A DNA stretch of 54,697 bases from Pirellulales bacterium (GTDB lineage: Bacteria; Planctomycetota; Planctomycetia; Pirellulales; Lacipirellulaceae), in assembly GCA_022841705.1 (NCBI GenBank), contig JALHQZ010000014.1, positions 1-54,697 on the forward strand, in the 5' to 3' direction. The notes below the pieces were generated by a model. The model had not been told where the DNA came from and searched no databases. It saw only the letters and a program-made list of their open reading frames with translations. The stretch's first letter is position 1; the number at the start of each line of letters is the position of its first letter. Shown here in pieces: positions 52,325 through 54,697 of the stretch. The translations under genes were made by a program, and so were the position numbers.

Positions 52325-52655
52325 GCCGCAGGCGATTACCGCCGCGTGTGTTCGCCTGCAATTACCTCCGCCGCGGCACGGCCAATTTGAAATCTACCGC
52401 CAAACCGTTACCGGCCATGCGGTGCAGCTTCGCAATTGGCGGTACCCGCTCGTCTGTGATGTCGCCAATGGCCAATTGCACTACGACAATTTTGATGGCC
52501 ACTGGGGCGAACCCGCCCGGCTTGATGAGTTCCTGCAGGCGTACGCTGTGGAGCATGCGACCACGCTTGCCCGGCGCCAGGGTTTCAGTGTGGTCGAACA
52601 ACCGCTCCCCAGCGGCGCCATCCAGCTCACCTTGCAACAAGGAGGCGCCGCTTGA
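52287..52655 (+). CDS. DUF1257 (Ycf35-like) protein
   Basis: The 122-residue product starts MSHLVTITTQVREPQAITAA, the typical DUF1257 beginning, and continues with GQFEIYRQTVTGHAVQLRNW, YPLVCDVANGQLHYDNFDGHWG and a C-terminal helix-strand pair ending in a short Gln/Gly tail. The family includes plastid and cyanobacterial Ycf35. No biochemical role has been established. It overlaps the preceding gene by 38 bp and the next by TTGA, and its association with DUF2997 and a Ycf46-like ATPase mirrors combinations I recall from other genomes. Confidence 0.85.
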   Translation: MSHLVTITTQVREPQAITAACVRLQLPPPRHGQFEIYRQTVTGHAVQLRNWRYPLVCDVANGQLHYDNFDGHWGEPARLDEFLQAYAVEHATTLARRQGFSVVEQPLPSGAIQLTLQQGGAA

Positions 52656-52855
52656 AAACCATCGTGCTCACCATCTCGCCGACCGGCGAAACGAAACTTG
52701 AAACCCGTGGCTACGCCGGCGAGAGCTGCCGCGACGCGAGTCGCTGGCTCGAACAAGCGCTCGGCCAGGTCACTTGTGACGAGCCAACCGCCGAGCTTTA
52801 TCAAACTGCTCCGCCGGAGCGGTTACTTCACGAACTTAAACCCCCGGAGGCCTGA
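52652..52855 (+). CDS. DUF2997 small protein
   Basis: The 67-residue product uses TTG 52652 as its start, supported by GGAGG at 52641-52645. The sequence KTIVLTISPTGETKLETRGY, GESCRDASRWLEQALG is the DUF2997 pattern: a beta hairpin with TKLET followed by a helix containing Cys and a conserved L-E-x-A-L-G. Its function is unknown. The start overlaps the DUF1257 stop (TTGA) and its own stop abuts the ATG of the AAA gene, so the three proteins are made in a fixed series and probably work together. Confidence 0.82.
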   Translation: MKTIVLTISPTGETKLETRGYAGESCRDASRWLEQALGQVTCDEPTAELYQTAPPERLLHELKPPEA

Positions 52856-54334
52856 ATGCCCCTCGCGACCGAACTGCGGGAATATCTCGACGCCTGCTTT
52901 GCCGGGGTCTGGATCGAAAGTGATGAACACCAAGAGGCGCTTGCAGAAATCACGAGCCTGTGTCGGCAAGAAGTGTGGCGCCTGGCGGTGTGGGATCTCG
53001 CCCAGGGAATCCAGTTCCCACTGCAACCCCGCGGCGACCTCACGGTGAATGATCCCCTTGCCGCAGTGCGACTCGCCAGCGACCTGGCCGAGCCGGGTCA
53101 CACGAGCCTCTTGGTGCTGGTGAACTACCACCGCTTCCTGGGTTCGCCCGAAATCGTCCAAGCGTTGGCCCACGCCGTCGAGCAGGGTAAACGGAACCGG
53201 ACGTTTGTCATCTTACTGTCACCCCAAGCCGAACTCCCTCGGGAACTTGAAAAACTCGTCGTGGTGCTGCGGCATGAACTGCCCAGCCGCGAGCAACTCG
53301 CCTCGATTGCGCGGGAACTGGCCACGGGCGATGAACTTCCCACGGGCCAGGAACTCGAAGCGGTGCTCGACGCGGCGGCGGGGCTCACCCGCTACGAAGC
53401 GGAAGGCGCCTTTAGTTTGTCGCTCGTCCGGGATCAGCGGTTAACGCCCCAGACAGTGCTCGCCATCAAGGCCCAGCAACTCGAGCAGTCGAATCTGGTG
53501 ACGATGCACGATGGCCACGAACGGTTCAGTGATCTCGGCGGATTGGCTGCATTGAAAGCGTTCTGCCTCAGGGCACTGCGGCCCCGACCCCATGATTCGC
53601 CGGTCCAACCGAAAGGCGTGCTGCTGCTATCACCTCCCGGCTGCGGCAAGAGTGCGATCGCCAAAGCCTTGGGGAACGAAGTGAATCGGCCCACGCTGAG
53701 ACTTGACCTCGGCGCCCTGATGGGGTCCCTCGTCGGTCAGACCGAAGCGAATACCCGGCGGGCGATTGCGATCATCGAAGCGATGGCACCCTGCTTGGTC
53801 TTCATTGATGAAATCGATAAAGGTTTGTGGGGCGTCAGCGGCCAAGCGGGTGATAGCGGCGTTTCGGCCCGAATGTTTGGGACGCTGCTGACTTGGCTTT
53901 CGGATCGCACGAGCCAGGTGATGGTGATCGCCACTGCCAACTCGATCGACCGGTTGCCGCCAGAGTTCTTGCGGGCCGAACGCTTCGATGGCGTGTTCTT
54001 TCTCGATCTGCCGACCAGCGAAGAACGCACGGCGATCTGGAAGATCCACCGGCACGTGTTCGGCATCGCGGCGAGCGAAGTGCAACCACCCGATGAGGGC
54101 TGGACCGGCGCCGAGATTCGGGCGTGCTGCCGCTTGTCGGCACTGCTCGATGTCCCTCTGACTGTCGCAGCCCAGCAGATTGTGCCGGTTTCGGTTTCCG
54201 CTGCTGAGCAACTGACGACCCTTCGCAACTGGGCCAGCGGTCGTTGTCTCTCTGCCCACGAAGCGGGCATCTATCAGGCGCCGCCGATCGCTAAAAAAAG
54301 GCGGAACGTGCGAATGGATCCGTCGGCGAATTAG
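52856..54334 (+). CDS. AAA-family ATPase, Ycf46-like
   Basis: The 492-residue protein has a non-ATPase N-terminal region (about 1-215) typical of Ycf46-like proteins: ECF-like strand GVWIESDEHQEALAEITSLC, LVLVNYHRFL, VILLSPQAELPRELEKLVVV. A single AAA domain follows, with DLGGLAALKAFCLRAL, Walker A LSPPGCGKSAIAKALGNE, Walker B PCLVFIDEIDKGL, sensor 1 VIATANSIDRLP and arginine-containing FLRAERFDGVFFLDLP, then SEERTAIWKIH. Ycf46 in cyanobacteria has been linked to inorganic carbon use, but that role need not apply. A basic tail (KKRRNVRM) ends the protein. Ribosome-binding CGGAGG precedes ATG 52856. Confidence 0.87.
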   Translation: MPLATELREYLDACFAGVWIESDEHQEALAEITSLCRQEVWRLAVWDLAQGIQFPLQPRGDLTVNDPLAAVRLASDLAEPGHTSLLVLVNYHRFLGSPEIVQALAHAVEQGKRNRTFVILLSPQAELPRELEKLVVVLRHELPSREQLASIARELATGDELPTGQELEAVLDAAAGLTRYEAEGAFSLSLVRDQRLTPQTVLAIKAQQLEQSNLVTMHDGHERFSDLGGLAALKAFCLRALRPRPHDSPVQPKGVLLLSPPGCGKSAIAKALGNEVNRPTLRLDLGALMGSLVGQTEANTRRAIAIIEAMAPCLVFIDEIDKGLWGVSGQAGDSGVSARMFGTLLTWLSDRTSQVMVIATANSIDRLPPEFLRAERFDGVFFLDLPTSEERTAIWKIHRHVFGIAASEVQPPDEGWTGAEIRACCRLSALLDVPLTVAAQQIVPVSVSAAEQLTTLRNWASGRCLSAHEAGIYQAPPIAKKRRNVRMDPSAN

Positions 54335-54343
54335 AGGGCTGTT

Positions 54344-54382
54344 GGCTATCAGCTGTCGGCTATTGGCCAGACAGCTGATGCC
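54344..54382. repeat. Hairpin-forming intergenic repeat after the AAA gene
   Basis: ATCAGCTGTC (54348-54357) and its reverse complement (54370-54379) flank a 12-base loop, with the stem extended by GGC/GCC. The neighbouring words GGCTATTGG and two near-copies of CCCAAATCCC (about 54408-54426) make this a low-complexity, possibly dispersed element. It may also serve as a 3' end structure, but no T-run follows. Confidence 0.55.
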
Positions 54383-54428
54383 AAGCTCGTTTCCCCACAT
54401 CCCAAATCCCCTTTCCCAAATCCCACCT

Positions 54429-54697
54429 ATGTCCATGACCCTAGAGCGGCGGCGCACGCGGGCGGCGCCAACGATTGAAACTCCGCCCGCTGATCGCCTC
54501 CGGCACACAATGACCGGCGTGCGGTTGTCGTTTTCGTGGTTCGGTTTGCGGCGGTCGCTCACCCCGGGCCAGAAATCACAAGCGGCCGAAGCACTCGATG
54601 CCGCGGGTGATGTCTTGGCCGCCAGTAAAAAACTCCTCGACACCAAGCACCCCGCGTTTCAAGCGGTGGCGGCAGTCAAGCATCAGGCGACTACTTA
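54429..54697 (+). CDS. N-terminal part of an unidentified protein, cut by the window end
   Basis: ATG 54429 opens a frame that stays open to the window edge (89 codons plus two bases). It begins MSMTLERRRTRAAPTIETPP, continues RLSFSWFGLRRSLTPGQKSQ and then has an Ala/Lys-rich helix (AAEALDAAGDVLAASKKLLD). No signal peptide or known domain is visible. It follows the AAA ATPase gene by 94 bp on the same strand and may belong to the same functional set. Confidence 0.6.
   Translation, partial: MSMTLERRRTRAAPTIETPPADRLRHTMTGVRLSFSWFGLRRSLTPGQKSQAAEALDAAGDVLAASKKLLDTKHPAFQAVAAVKHQATT

Noticed and set aside
1..54697. CRISPR array, rRNA genes, or a TonB/SusC-SusD pair
   Set aside because: No regularly spaced direct repeats, no rRNA-like conserved blocks and no TonB-plug or SusD-like proteins were seen on either strand.

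Overview
The window looks like chromosomal DNA from a Planctomycetes bacterium of the Pirellulales type. The evidence is taxon-typical protein architecture: PEP-CTERM sorting tails (VPEPA/VPEPL), dockerin-like calcium repeats on secreted proteins, an LEPR-xLL N-terminus, a DUF1559 pseudopilin-like protein, an ECF sigma factor paired with a FecR protein, and CehA/McbA-type PHP metallohydrolases. I found no rRNA, CRISPR array or complete tRNA.

Layout. (1) 1-4288: the tail of a GH9 glycosidase, an overlapping tspO-CIA30 pair, a small acidic ORF, a secreted serine hydrolase with dockerin and PEP-CTERM, and a YcaC-type isochorismatase-family hydrolase. (2) 4450-9736: two large exported PEP-CTERM proteins, one beta-strand repetitive and one glycine-rich with a collagen-like stretch, separated by a 22-bp inverted repeat. 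(3) 10308-14501: a lactate permease, the 3' remnant of a FecR-like gene, and an intact ISL3-family insertion sequence that replaces its 5' end.

(4) 14539-44481: a large divergent carbohydrate-related locus. All minus-strand genes run from a central ECF sigma/FecR-lectin pair (31974-29526) through two PEP-CTERM paralogues, a DUF1559 protein, a lipoprotein, a secreted nitrilase, an SGNH hydrolase, a PHP metallohydrolase, a beta-helix/dockerin protein and a GH51 enzyme. On the plus strand follow a 1626-residue double-PHP protein, a companion sharing a module with it, a GH101/GH129-related protein and a GH78 rhamnosidase. I infer a polysaccharide-utilisation-like locus for an arabinose- and rhamnose-containing glycan, lacking SusC/SusD.

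(5) 44665-45850: a decayed tyrosine integrase, a palindrome just upstream of it, a tRNA 3' fragment and arm-like repeats, which together look like an attachment-site region. (6) 45974-51301: a minus-strand gene set around a YcjX-type P-loop NTPase and a YcjF-type DUF697 membrane protein. It includes a lipoprotein, a protein with HEAT-like sequence and a protein with a repeated KYG motif. It is the best candidate for an undescribed system here. (7) 51746-54697: a terminator hairpin directly before a tight operon coding for a coiled-coil membrane protein, DUF1257 (Ycf35-like), DUF2997 and a Ycf46-like AAA ATPase, then a gene cut by the window end.

All functional calls rest on reading motifs by eye. 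No database search was run.
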